64,000 nucleotides of DNA from an uncultured Alphaproteobacteria bacterium (lineage in GTDB: Bacteria > Pseudomonadota > Alphaproteobacteria > UBA9655), in assembly GCA_937967795.1 (NCBI GenBank), contig CALBSK010000010.1:62001-126000 (forward strand), read 5' to 3'. Each line of letters begins with the position of its first letter. The first letter of the stretch is position 1. The position numbers and the translations under genes were made by a program. The notes beneath the pieces are model-generated. The model had not been told where the DNA came from, did no database searches, and saw only the letters and a list, made by a program, of their open reading frames with translations. This document shows, piece by piece, positions 9,075 through 16,164 of the stretch.

Positions 9075-9173
9075 AAGACTCTCTCATACAAAAAGGGGAA
9101 CACAATCTCCCCCTTATAAGACAGCTTTATTTTGTTATCATCCCACGAAGGCGGGAAGGGCAAAGAAGGGGAT

Positions 9174-9434
9174 CTACTTCCCCGAGGATACAATAGACAC
9201 AAAAGTTTTGCCTTTAGCTCCTCGTGAAAATTGCACCTGACCTTCTGCAAGCGCAAAAAGAGTATGGTCTCGACCCATTCCTACGAGTTGACCAGGATAA
9301 TACTGGGTTCCGCGTTGACGTATAATGATATTTCCAGGGAGAACCGCTTCACCGCCAAATTTTTTCACGCCTAAGCGTCGACCGGCGGAATCACGACCGT
9401 TGCGAGAACTTCCTCCCGCTTTCTTCTGTGCCAT
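9174..9434 (-). CDS. rpmA: Ribosomal protein bL27
   Basis: 86 residues, full length, beginning AQKKAGGSSRNGRDSAGRRLGVKKFGG. The N-terminal tail reaches the peptidyl-transferase centre in the ribosome; there is no cleavable N-terminal extension like that of Firmicutes. It sits 12 bases after rplU. A stretch of about 100 bases then separates it from obgE. Confidence 0.97.
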   Translation of the reverse strand: MAQKKAGGSSRNGRDSAGRRLGVKKFGGEAVLPGNIIIRQRGTQYYPGQLVGMGRDHTLFALAEGQVQFSRGAKGKTFVSIVSSGK

Positions 9435-9446
9435 TTCCTTATCTCC

Positions 9447-9968
9447 TTATTCTTTAGACGGTTTCTTAGCTTTAGGGGCTACCTTCTTTGCAGGCGCCTT
9501 AGCTTCAGCTTTTGGAGCCGCCTTCTTTACAGGGGTTTCCGTTTCAGGAGCGGCTTTCTTCGTAGGTGCTTTAGCCTTCACTTCAGGAGTCGCCTCTTTC
9601 ACCGGTTTCTGAGCCTTTCCTTCAGTCTTTACAGGTGAGGCTTTGGGTTTTTCTCCCTCTGCTAAAATATCCGTAATTTTAACAACTGTCAGATATTGAC
9701 GGTGACCATTCTTGCGTCGATAGTTATGACGACGCTTCTTCTTAAAAATGATGACTTTATCATCTCGAATTTGCTCTAAGACTGTTCCGCAAACCTTGGC
9801 ATTGGAAACCAAAGGCTCTCCGACTTTTACAGAATTTCCTTCTCCCATCATCAGAACATCGGAAAATATAATGGAGTCGCCCAAAGCACCGACCAACTTC
9901 TCGACTTTAATAATCTCATTTTCAGTAACTTTATACTGTTTCCCGCCGGTTTTAATGATTGCAAACAT
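9447..9968 (-). CDS. rplU: Ribosomal protein bL21 with long Lys/Ala/Pro tail
   Basis: 173 residues. Residues 1 to about 103 are a normal L21 (start FAIIKTGGKQYKV; RNA-binding KKKRRHNYRRKNGHRQ). A further 70 residues consist almost only of Lys, Ala, Pro, Glu, Thr and Val, with repeated PxKKAAP and KAPAKK units like histone H1 or AlgP tails. Some alphaproteobacterial L21 proteins carry such extensions, so it may be real rather than an assembly artefact; the reading frame is open and ends in a stop just before rpmA. The tail should be disordered and may touch rRNA or DNA. Confidence 0.95.
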   Translation of the reverse strand: MFAIIKTGGKQYKVTENEIIKVEKLVGALGDSIIFSDVLMMGEGNSVKVGEPLVSNAKVCGTVLEQIRDDKVIIFKKKRRHNYRRKNGHRQYLTVVKITDILAEGEKPKASPVKTEGKAQKPVKEATPEVKAKAPTKKAAPETETPVKKAAPKAEAKAPAKKVAPKAKKPSKE

Positions 9969-10076
9969 ATGATTCTCTCACTTACTTAATAGGCCGCTCA
10001 TGGCAAAAGCACCTGGAAACGCCATCCAAATACGCATCACCACTACCTTTTTCCCCTTTCCCTGTCAAGGCGTTTT

Positions 10077-10102
10077 TGTAGGAGTTCATATGAACTCCTA
10101 CA
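10077..10102. promoter_or_regulatory. Perfect 26-base palindrome
   Basis: The 13-base arm tgtaggagttcat and its exact complement meet at the centre with no unpaired base. It lies between the end of the ankyrin-like gene (10123, minus) and the start of rplU (9968, minus). A run of five T's precedes it on the plus strand, so it is not a standard terminator for the minus-strand genes. It may be an operator, a T-tract-poor terminator hairpin, or a structured leader of the ribosomal operon. Confidence 0.5.
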
Positions 10103-10122
10103 ATCTACAGCAGCCAGAATCT

Positions 10123-11109
10123 TTAAAGTTTCTTCGCTTTACGATTAAGATTTTCAAATTCACCTTGTAGTGTCTCGATAACTAGCTGCATATGGGAAGC
10201 TTTGCGTTTTGCTTTTTTTGTTCCTTGAGACTTGAATGTTGCAAGTTCAGTGGTACACCGTTGAAGTTGACTTTCTATTTTAAAGCGCTGAGCGTTTATA
10301 GGGGCCATTTTTTGTGTCAATTTATCAAGGTCAAAGTCTGTCTTCGCAGCTTCTTTCTTGAGGAGTTCCATAACCTCAGGAATTGGTCTCAACGTAACTC
10401 CCGCTTTGGTTCGCTCAATAAAATAATCGAGAGTCAACTTCAGTAACTTTGGATCTTCCTCTAATTTAATTCCATGGAAAGAAGTACCCTTTTGACTTGG
10501 AATCGCACCATAAAGCAAAGCGCGGGCTCTAAGTGCCTTATGCTTTTTTACTGGCCCTCCAGAAGGCCAGCCCGCTGCCAAAGGCGGATTTGAATAGGGA
10601 CATGCACCCTCCACTAAGGAAAGTAGACGATTAAAATCCGCTCCCTTTTCACCCAATGCATCAATAATCTTAAGCCGATTTTCAAGAGGGACATGGGAAG
10701 GGGCGGGATATTGAGGATCTAAAGCTATATGAGCTAAAGTATAAGGCTGGCGATATCCCCACGCTGTAAGTTCTAGATCGTTGACATTCTTTACCACCGC
10801 CAGAAATTTGTCTACAAGGGAACTGCGGCCGCGAGCGATAGCCAAGTTTAAAGCACAGCTTTTATCATAATGGTCTACAATTATATGCAGTTTTTTTCGG
10901 TTGATTGTTTCTCCTTCTTTTAAGTTTTTCAAATAAGAACGACTTATAGGCCGAGAAACAAGGGCGTATTTAGCAGAAATCGTTGATGCTTTCTCAAATT
11001 TTTCCCCTACATGAGTTAAAAAATCATCTATAGGGTCAGCCTGAATTGGCGAGAAGCCAATTCTAAAAAAAGCTATAAAGACAGGTATTATTAAATAATA
11101 TTTTTTCAT
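10123..11109 (-). CDS. Secreted protein with degenerate ankyrin-like repeats
   Basis: 328 residues from ATG 11109. That start is chosen because a typical signal peptide follows it (MKKYYLIIPVFIAFF to about IQA, residue 24) and a GGTGAT element precedes it. Residues about 70-230 hold weak ankyrin-like units: ALNLAIARGRSSLVDKFL, then TLAHIAL followed by IIDALGEKGADFN, then NPPLAAGWPSGG with ARALLYGAIPS. The C-terminal 70 residues are helical and charged, probably a coiled coil. The family is not recognised. Secretion plus ankyrin-like repeats is typical of host-directed proteins of intracellular bacteria, an inference only. Met29 and Met31 of the longer frame are alternative starts 2-4 codons upstream. 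Confidence 0.6.
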   Translation of the reverse strand: MKKYYLIIPVFIAFFRIGFSPIQADPIDDFLTHVGEKFEKASTISAKYALVSRPISRSYLKNLKEGETINRKKLHIIVDHYDKSCALNLAIARGRSSLVDKFLAVVKNVNDLELTAWGYRQPYTLAHIALDPQYPAPSHVPLENRLKIIDALGEKGADFNRLLSLVEGACPYSNPPLAAGWPSGGPVKKHKALRARALLYGAIPSQKGTSFHGIKLEEDPKLLKLTLDYFIERTKAGVTLRPIPEVMELLKKEAAKTDFDLDKLTQKMAPINAQRFKIESQLQRCTTELATFKSQGTKKAKRKASHMQLVIETLQGEFENLNRKAKKL

Positions 11110-11253
11110 TATCATCACCATTGAATATTTGTTTACATTGTTAATGAAAGAAGAGAAGCCAAAAGCTCCAAAAATTCTTCCATCTTGAAATATAGACTCA
11201 TTCAATGAGCCTTCATAGCCCCATTTTTCAAAATAACAGAACCTAAAAGCATT

Positions 11254-11565
11254 TTATTTCTCTTTCCCGCACTTACGAGACGTTTCATTGAAATTGTATC
11301 CTAAAGCACAAAACATACACTCTTGGGTTGCAGCATGATAATGATGATCGGCATAACATTTTCCAAGCACATCCGGTGTGCCGATGCACTTTAAATTGTC
11401 GTCATACTTAAGTCCATGAGCGCAATAAATACATTCTTTTGAAAACGAATCAAAACGATACTCTGTCGACCCACACATTTTTTGGTTAATCTCTTCTTGG
11501 GATTGACTTGCGTGTACATAGGTTGTGGTTGTTAATATGAGACTAAAAGATATTATTTTTAACAT
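11254..11565 (-). CDS. Small secreted eight-cysteine protein (paralogue 1)
   Basis: 103 residues with a signal peptide (cleavage near HAS, residue 20). Eight cysteines fall at 31, 45, 48, 60, 70, 83, 86 and 99: two modules of C-x12-13-C-x2-C-x11-12-C separated by 9 residues. Each module carries an aromatic-Cys pattern (CIYCAHG, CMFCALG). The next gene upstream on the same strand (11584-11904) encodes a protein of the same layout. The spacing resembles TNFR/GCC2-type cysteine repeats of eukaryotic extracellular proteins, but I cannot assign a family. Four disulfides in the periplasm or outside the cell are expected. Confidence 0.7.
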   Translation of the reverse strand: MLKIISFSLILTTTTYVHASQSQEEINQKMCGSTEYRFDSFSKECIYCAHGLKYDDNLKCIGTPDVLGKCYADHHYHAATQECMFCALGYNFNETSRKCGKEK

Positions 11566-11583
11566 AGGTGTCCTCCTATCTCT

Positions 11584-11904
11584 TTATTGATAACAATTCT
11601 TATGATTATGTGAAAATACATACCCTGGAGGGCAATATAAGCAAATGTTGCCTTCGGCGTCAAACCACACATCTCTCCCGCGCGGGCAAGGATCTCCAAG
11701 AACAGGAATGCCCACACATTTCTTATTTTTTGAAAATAATTCGTTTAAGGGTTGAGCTCCTTCAGGACAATAAAAACAATGCTGAAACTCAGAACTATAG
11801 GTTCCTCCTTCGGGACAGGGAGAGGAATGAAAGCCAAATATTCCGCCTTGGGCATTGAGGGAAGGCGCAGTTAGAAATAGAATCAAAAAACTCCGAATCA
11901 GCAT
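11584..11904 (-). CDS. Small secreted eight-cysteine protein (paralogue 2)
   Basis: 106 residues with a signal peptide ending near LNA (residue 18). Cysteines at 30, 43, 46, 63, 73, 88, 91 and 104 give two modules of C-x12-14-C-x2-C-x12-16-C, again 9 residues apart. Shared signatures with paralogue 1 are C-[FIL]-Y-C-x2-G, then C-[IV]-G-x-P, then LG-x-C at the module junction. Overall identity outside these positions is low, so the duplication is old or the two diverged fast. It lies 18 bases upstream of paralogue 1 and 15 bases after the receptor-like gene, suggesting one transcript. Confidence 0.7.
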   Translation of the reverse strand: MLIRSFLILFLTAPSLNAQGGIFGFHSSPCPEGGTYSSEFQHCFYCPEGAQPLNELFSKNKKCVGIPVLGDPCPRGRDVWFDAEGNICLYCPPGYVFSHNHKNCYQ

Positions 11905-11919
11905 GAATTTCCTTTCTTC

Positions 11920-12987
11920 TTAAAGGTCACTATTTCTAACGTTCATAGGAAGATACTCTTTACAAATTTTCTGAGGGATTTCCTGTTTCCTTAATTTAAG
12001 CATTTGAGTATTAATCTCTCTTAAAAGGGGGCCCCCTTTCGTTGTTGCAAAAACATAGAGATCACGTTTCAATTCAAAATGGCTAATACTCAAATTTGTC
12101 TTATCCATTCCTTTAAGAAAAATCTCGGCTGTAGATTGGTCATCCAAAAACGCTTCTATTTCGTTTTTTTCAATAGCTTTAATTCCTTCTTTAAGTGATC
12201 CAAAAGGAACAATCTTCAACCCCATTGCCATCCCCGCTTTGTAGGGTTTAGAGTTTCGAACGGCTCCTACCTTTTCTTTCGTCAGATCCGCAAAACTTTG
12301 AATAGGGCTCGCATATTTAACCAATGTTACTGTGATAAAAGAAATCAAAGTTGCATTTAACGTAATAAGAATAATATAAAATACGCTTTTTTGACACAGA
12401 ATCAAAAGCCTCCCCTCAAAACTTTTGGGAACTTCTATATGTCTTCCACTTAAAATATGCGTCCAAAATAAGAAAGAAACACCTTCTCGATAACTATTTG
12501 GAAAATTTTTAGTATAAGATCTTTCATAATACCACAAAAGATGAATGTATATTATAAAAAATAAAACGAGTATGCCTATAATACCGCCTACTGAAATAAG
12601 AAACATTTTTGCAAAAAGAACAATGTTGTGCATATAATCCGTAGGTGAAATGACGATTACCTTGTCGATGAAATACGGAAATGTAAAATCTGCTTTTTGA
12701 TATCTATCGGAGGTCACAGAAAGGGAACCTACAAGAACATCAAGATTTCCTTTTTCTAAGAGATCAAAGACTTTATCGGCATCTGGACACTTATATTCCA
12801 CAAATGAATAGGGCCGCCCGAGTCCTTGGACAATTTCATTCCAAAGATCAATAGCAATTCCCGAATAGGCAGTGCCATTTTTGATAACAAAGGGAGGATT
12901 CACAATTACCCCTACTTTCAAAGGCTCCGCTCCATGCGCCGATGCCCCCCCTAAGAAAAGAAAGAAAAAGAAAAAAAGAAATCTCAT
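11920..12987 (-). CDS. Ionotropic-glutamate-receptor-like (GluR0-type) membrane protein
   Basis: 355 residues. A signal peptide (1-20) is followed by the first lobe of a periplasmic amino-acid-binding fold (22-115). The SLSVTSDRYQKADFTFPYF stretch holds the likely ligand-carboxylate Arg95. Next come a membrane helix (123-150), a short re-entrant-like segment (168-190), a second helix (195-222), and the second lobe (225-345) with FLDDQ near residue 282. This order, a binding domain split by helix-loop-helix, is that of prokaryotic glutamate-receptor channels such as GluR0. The K+ filter TVGYG is absent: the loop reads FWTHILSGRHIEVPK before a conserved-looking EGR. Either a non-K+ channel or a binding-sensor protein is possible. 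Confidence 0.72.
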   Translation of the reverse strand: MRFLFFFFFLFLGGASAHGAEPLKVGVIVNPPFVIKNGTAYSGIAIDLWNEIVQGLGRPYSFVEYKCPDADKVFDLLEKGNLDVLVGSLSVTSDRYQKADFTFPYFIDKVIVISPTDYMHNIVLFAKMFLISVGGIIGILVLFFIIYIHLLWYYERSYTKNFPNSYREGVSFLFWTHILSGRHIEVPKSFEGRLLILCQKSVFYIILITLNATLISFITVTLVKYASPIQSFADLTKEKVGAVRNSKPYKAGMAMGLKIVPFGSLKEGIKAIEKNEIEAFLDDQSTAEIFLKGMDKTNLSISHFELKRDLYVFATTKGGPLLREINTQMLKLRKQEIPQKICKEYLPMNVRNSDL

Positions 12988-13102
12988 TAATTTTTACTTC
13001 TTATGGCTTTAACTTTTTATTCTAGCATCTTTTGACATAAGAAACATCCCTATTGCGTTTTGATGAGTATTTTTTTATATAAAAGTCATAATAGTAGAAA
13101 GG

Positions 13103-13480
13103 GTGTTTCAACTGACACAATCATTATCTCCTCAACGTCTAAAAGAACTTATTGTTCATTTTCTCGATTCTAAAAAAGCCGAAGACATTGTGACTGTGGA
13201 TCTTCATGGCAAGTCATCCATTGCGGATTTTCTTGTTATTGCTTCGGGAAGATCTCAACGGCAAGTCGCCTCAATGGGCGAACTCTTGCGGGAAGAGCTC
13301 AAAAAAAAGGGTATAAAAAATATTCACATCGAGGGGCTCACTCAAGGGGACTGGGTGCTACTGGATGCAGGAGATGTCATCGTTCATCTCTTCAGGCCTG
13401 AAGTGCGGGTGTTTTATAATCTTGAAAAAATGTGGGGTATTGACATCTCTGAAGATACGCCAAAAACTTCTTTTTTTTAA
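13103..13480 (+). CDS. rsfS: Ribosomal silencing factor RsfS
   Basis: 125 residues of the RsfS/Iojap family: DLHGKSSIADFLVIASGRSQRQVASMGELL, then EGLTQGDWVLLDAGDVIVHLFRPEVRVFYNLEKMW. It binds L14 on the 50S subunit and blocks subunit joining when nutrients are low. The start is GTG 13103, immediately after AGAAAGG, an unusually short SD spacing; translation might begin a few codons later, although no ATG is available before the conserved core. It abuts rlmH directly, the normal pairing. Confidence 0.93.
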   Translation: MFQLTQSLSPQRLKELIVHFLDSKKAEDIVTVDLHGKSSIADFLVIASGRSQRQVASMGELLREELKKKGIKNIHIEGLTQGDWVLLDAGDVIVHLFRPEVRVFYNLEKMWGIDISEDTPKTSFF

Positions 13481-13915
13481 ATGCACATTACTCTTTCTGT
13501 CATTGGAAAGCTCAAAGAGCCTGCCTTAAAATCACTTTATGATGAATATAAAAAACGCCTTGATTGGAAAGTCACTTTAAATGAATTTGAAGGCCCTTCC
13601 CTTAAAGAAGACGCGTTTCTTCTTCGCACTCTCTCTCCTGCCAATTATGTTCTCATACTTGATGAAAGGGGGGACACCCTTAAAAGTGATGAATTTGCAT
13701 CTCTTATAAAAGAGATCCAACTTCATCATCAAGGCAAAGCCCTCTTTGTCATTGGAGGAGCAGATGGACTCTCTAACGAGGTCAAGGCCAAAGCCCACAG
13801 GTCTCTTTCCTTTGGACGGATGACATGGCCGCATCTCTTAACGCGTGTAATGCTGATGGAGCAACTTTATAGAGCCCAACAAATCCTCAAAGGCCATCCC
13901 TATCATCGGGAGTGA
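13481..13915 (+). CDS. rlmH: 23S rRNA pseudouridine-1915 N3-methyltransferase RlmH
   Basis: 144 residues of the SPOUT superfamily. Conserved blocks are LDERG, FVIGGADGLSNEV and LSFGRMTWPHLLTRVMLMEQLYRAQQILKGHPYHRE, the last forming the knotted SAM and rRNA site, complete to the terminal HRE. It methylates pseudouridine 1915 in helix 69 of 23S rRNA. Its ATG follows the rsfS stop codon directly, so coupled translation is likely. Confidence 0.96.
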   Translation: MHITLSVIGKLKEPALKSLYDEYKKRLDWKVTLNEFEGPSLKEDAFLLRTLSPANYVLILDERGDTLKSDEFASLIKEIQLHHQGKALFVIGGADGLSNEVKAKAHRSLSFGRMTWPHLLTRVMLMEQLYRAQQILKGHPYHRE

Positions 13916-13924
13916 TTTTCCAGA

Positions 13925-14233
13925 TTATTTTGACTGAGATTGGAGTTTGCTTTTCTGAGAAGTTTCAGAATTAGGAAAAGCTTCCTTACGTAGATTTTGA
14001 TCTCGAGCTTGAAGTTGTTCTCGTTCTTTCTCTAAGGTTTTAAAATCAGCAGCCCGGGATAATTTTTCATCTCTCTCATGCTGACCACGAGGCTTTTTCG
14101 CTTCCTCTTTCTCAGGGACAGCCCGAATATCGGGATATTCATCCCCAAGATATCCTGTTTTCCCTGAAATCCATGTCCCCACACACCCCGTAAGGAGAAA
14201 AGCCATCATTATATAAAAATAATTTTTATTCAT
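13925..14233 (-). CDS. Small predicted lipoprotein
   Basis: 102 residues from ATG 14233. A short hydrophobic leader ends in the lipobox LLTGC, with Cys at residue 17, so lipid attachment is expected. The mature part is highly charged and helical (many Lys, Glu, Arg, Gln) and probably elongated or coiled. It converges on rlmH with 9 bases between stops. The upstream frame could extend by 33 residues, but that would bury the signal sequence. The family is not recognised; a periplasmic membrane-anchored protein is all that can be said. Confidence 0.6.
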   Translation of the reverse strand: MNKNYFYIMMAFLLTGCVGTWISGKTGYLGDEYPDIRAVPEKEEAKKPRGQHERDEKLSRAADFKTLEKEREQLQARDQNLRKEAFPNSETSQKSKLQSQSK

Positions 14234-14352
14234 AAAATTCAAAATAGGAAGCTTTCTTGCAAAAAACAATGGAATTTTTTGACTTAACTCATTTATAATA
14301 GTTTTTAAAGTTTTTTTGCTACTTAAACACACGTAAGAAAATAAAACCCCTC

Positions 14353-15378
14353 ATGTCCCTTAAACCGTGTTCTATCTTTAAAGGAAGCCTTATTACGCTT
14401 GTCATAATGATCTTCGGTATGATTGTCATTGGAGGGGTGACACGTTTGACCGGATCGGGGCTCTCGATTGTTGAATGGAAGCCACTCTTCGGCATTTTTC
14501 CCCCTTTCACTGCTGTCGATTGGGCCTTGGAGTTTAGCAAGTACCAACAAAGCCCTGAATTTCAAAAAGTTAATTTTGGAATGACTTTGGCAGACTTTAA
14601 ATCCATCTTTTGGCTCGAATATATTCACCGTCTTTGGGGACGTCTTTTAGGGGTTGTCCTTCTCATTCCCACTTTTTTGATGATCTTTAAAAAACAGCAC
14701 CGTGAACTTTGGCTATTGATAACTCTTCTCTGGCTATTGGGTCTCGCGCAAGGAATCATGGGCTGGATTATGGTCAAAAGTGGACTTGTTCATGATCCTC
14801 ATGTGAGCCCTTATCGTTTAGCTGCCCATCTTTTCCTTGGCTTTGCCATTTTTGGGGTGGCTTGTTGGATGGTTTTTATCCTTTACTCTCTCCACATAAG
14901 ACTTTCTCAAAAAAGCTTTCGAGCTCTTATAAAACTTTCCTCTTGCGCTCTTTTTCTTGTTCTTTTGACTGCCTTTTTAGGAGCGCTTGTGGCCGGTCTT
15001 AAAGCAGGTCTTGTCTACAATACTTTTCCCCTCATGGGAGAAAACCTTATCCCCTATGAGCTTTTGCGTTATACTCCCTGGTGGCGAGATCTTCTTGAAA
15101 ATCCCGCGAGTGTTCAGTTTCTCCATCGCTTTTTTGCAGTTACAACGACCGTGTTCTGTTGGGGAATTTGGATGTACCAACGGAATCTTGATATTCCTTC
15201 CCCCCTTTCCTATGCTTTTAATGGAGTTGCTCTTACGGCTCTTCTCCAACTTTCTTTAGGTATTCTTACTCTTCTTTACCACGTTCCGCTGAGCCTTGCC
15301 CTCGTTCACCAAGGATTTGCTTTTATTCTTTTTGGAAGCCTTATCTATGTTATTTTTCTTCTTTATTGTCACAAATAA
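14353..15378 (+). CDS. ctaA: Heme A synthase CtaA (COX15, type 2)
   Basis: 341 residues with eight hydrophobic helices. Conserved elements are GGVTRLTGSGLSIVEWKP, EYIHRLWGRLLG (heme-ligand His), LVHDPHVSPYRLAAHLFLG, VYNTFPLMGENLIP and a C-terminal LVHQGFAF with the last His ligand. It oxidises heme O to heme A for aa3-type cytochrome oxidase in the inner membrane, so an aerobic respiratory chain is implied. Start at ATG 14353; the alphaproteobacterial type lacks the N-terminal Cys pair seen in Bacillus. Confidence 0.95.
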   Translation: MSLKPCSIFKGSLITLVIMIFGMIVIGGVTRLTGSGLSIVEWKPLFGIFPPFTAVDWALEFSKYQQSPEFQKVNFGMTLADFKSIFWLEYIHRLWGRLLGVVLLIPTFLMIFKKQHRELWLLITLLWLLGLAQGIMGWIMVKSGLVHDPHVSPYRLAAHLFLGFAIFGVACWMVFILYSLHIRLSQKSFRALIKLSSCALFLVLLTAFLGALVAGLKAGLVYNTFPLMGENLIPYELLRYTPWWRDLLENPASVQFLHRFFAVTTTVFCWGIWMYQRNLDIPSPLSYAFNGVALTALLQLSLGILTLLYHVPLSLALVHQGFAFILFGSLIYVIFLLYCHK

Positions 15379-15420
15379 AGTTAATATGAGTACTTATTTA
15401 TAAATAGAGTGGAACATGAG

Positions 15421-16164
15421 ATGCCTTTCTCAAAAACTCCTTTTACAAAGATGCAATCGTTAAGAAATGATTTTGTGTTGATCGAAGAAAAAAATCTTAA
15501 GTCTCCCCTCTCTCTTCCTTGTATCCGTTTGATCGCCGATCGCCATCAAGGTATTGGGTGTGATCAGGTAATCGTCATCAAAGATTCAGAAAAAGCAGAT
15601 GCGGACCTCTCTTTTTATAATGCGGATGGCAGTGAAGCGTCGGCTTGCGGAAATGGAACACGATGCGTCGCCAAATATTTAGAGAAAGACGCAGGCTTCA
15701 TTCAAACGCCTTCTTTTCTCTCCACTTTTCAAAAAAAAGGAGACGACATAACAATTTCCATGAAGGAACCTTCTTTTTTCCCTTCTTCTCCAGAGGGACA
15801 TCGCATAGATGTGGGAAATCCTCACCTCGTCATCTTCACAGCAGACCTCCAATCAATCCCGCTTGCAACGTATGCGCCTTCTTTTCAACCTTCCGAAGGG
15901 ATAAACATAGAAATTGCTCAAGTTATTTCTCCTACCACAGTCAAAGTGAATGTCTGGGAACGAGGTGTAGGAATCACCTCTGCGTGTGGATCGGGGGCTT
16001 GCGCTGTAGGAATCCTCAGTTTAAAGTTAGGTCTTATTCAAAAGTCTCCTGTCTTTATTGAAATGGAGGGAGGACTTTTAGAAGTTGATTGGATAGTCGG
16101 TCTTCCCCCTCTTTTAACAGGGCCGGCTCATTATTGTTTTGAAGGAACGATTGATCTCCCATGA
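15421..16164 (+). CDS. dapF: Diaminopimelate epimerase
   Basis: 247 residues from ATG 15421, with a GTG at 15409 as an alternative. Both catalytic cysteines are present: Cys76 in ASACGNGTRC and Cys189 in TSACGSGAC. The usual N-terminal KMHGLGNDF appears as KMQSLRNDF, so two family glycines are lost. At about 247 residues it is shorter than the usual 270-280, with a reduced middle region. It converts LL- to meso-diaminopimelate for peptidoglycan and lysine. It overlaps mtaB by 4 bases. Confidence 0.93.
   Translation: MPFSKTPFTKMQSLRNDFVLIEEKNLKSPLSLPCIRLIADRHQGIGCDQVIVIKDSEKADADLSFYNADGSEASACGNGTRCVAKYLEKDAGFIQTPSFLSTFQKKGDDITISMKEPSFFPSSPEGHRIDVGNPHLVIFTADLQSIPLATYAPSFQPSEGINIEIAQVISPTTVKVNVWERGVGITSACGSGACAVGILSLKLGLIQKSPVFIEMEGGLLEVDWIVGLPPLLTGPAHYCFEGTIDLP

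Noticed and set aside
9120..9173. A possible repeat with cgaaggcgggaag near 9150
   Set aside because: It resembles worn copies of a common intergenic repeat but is too short and diverged to support.
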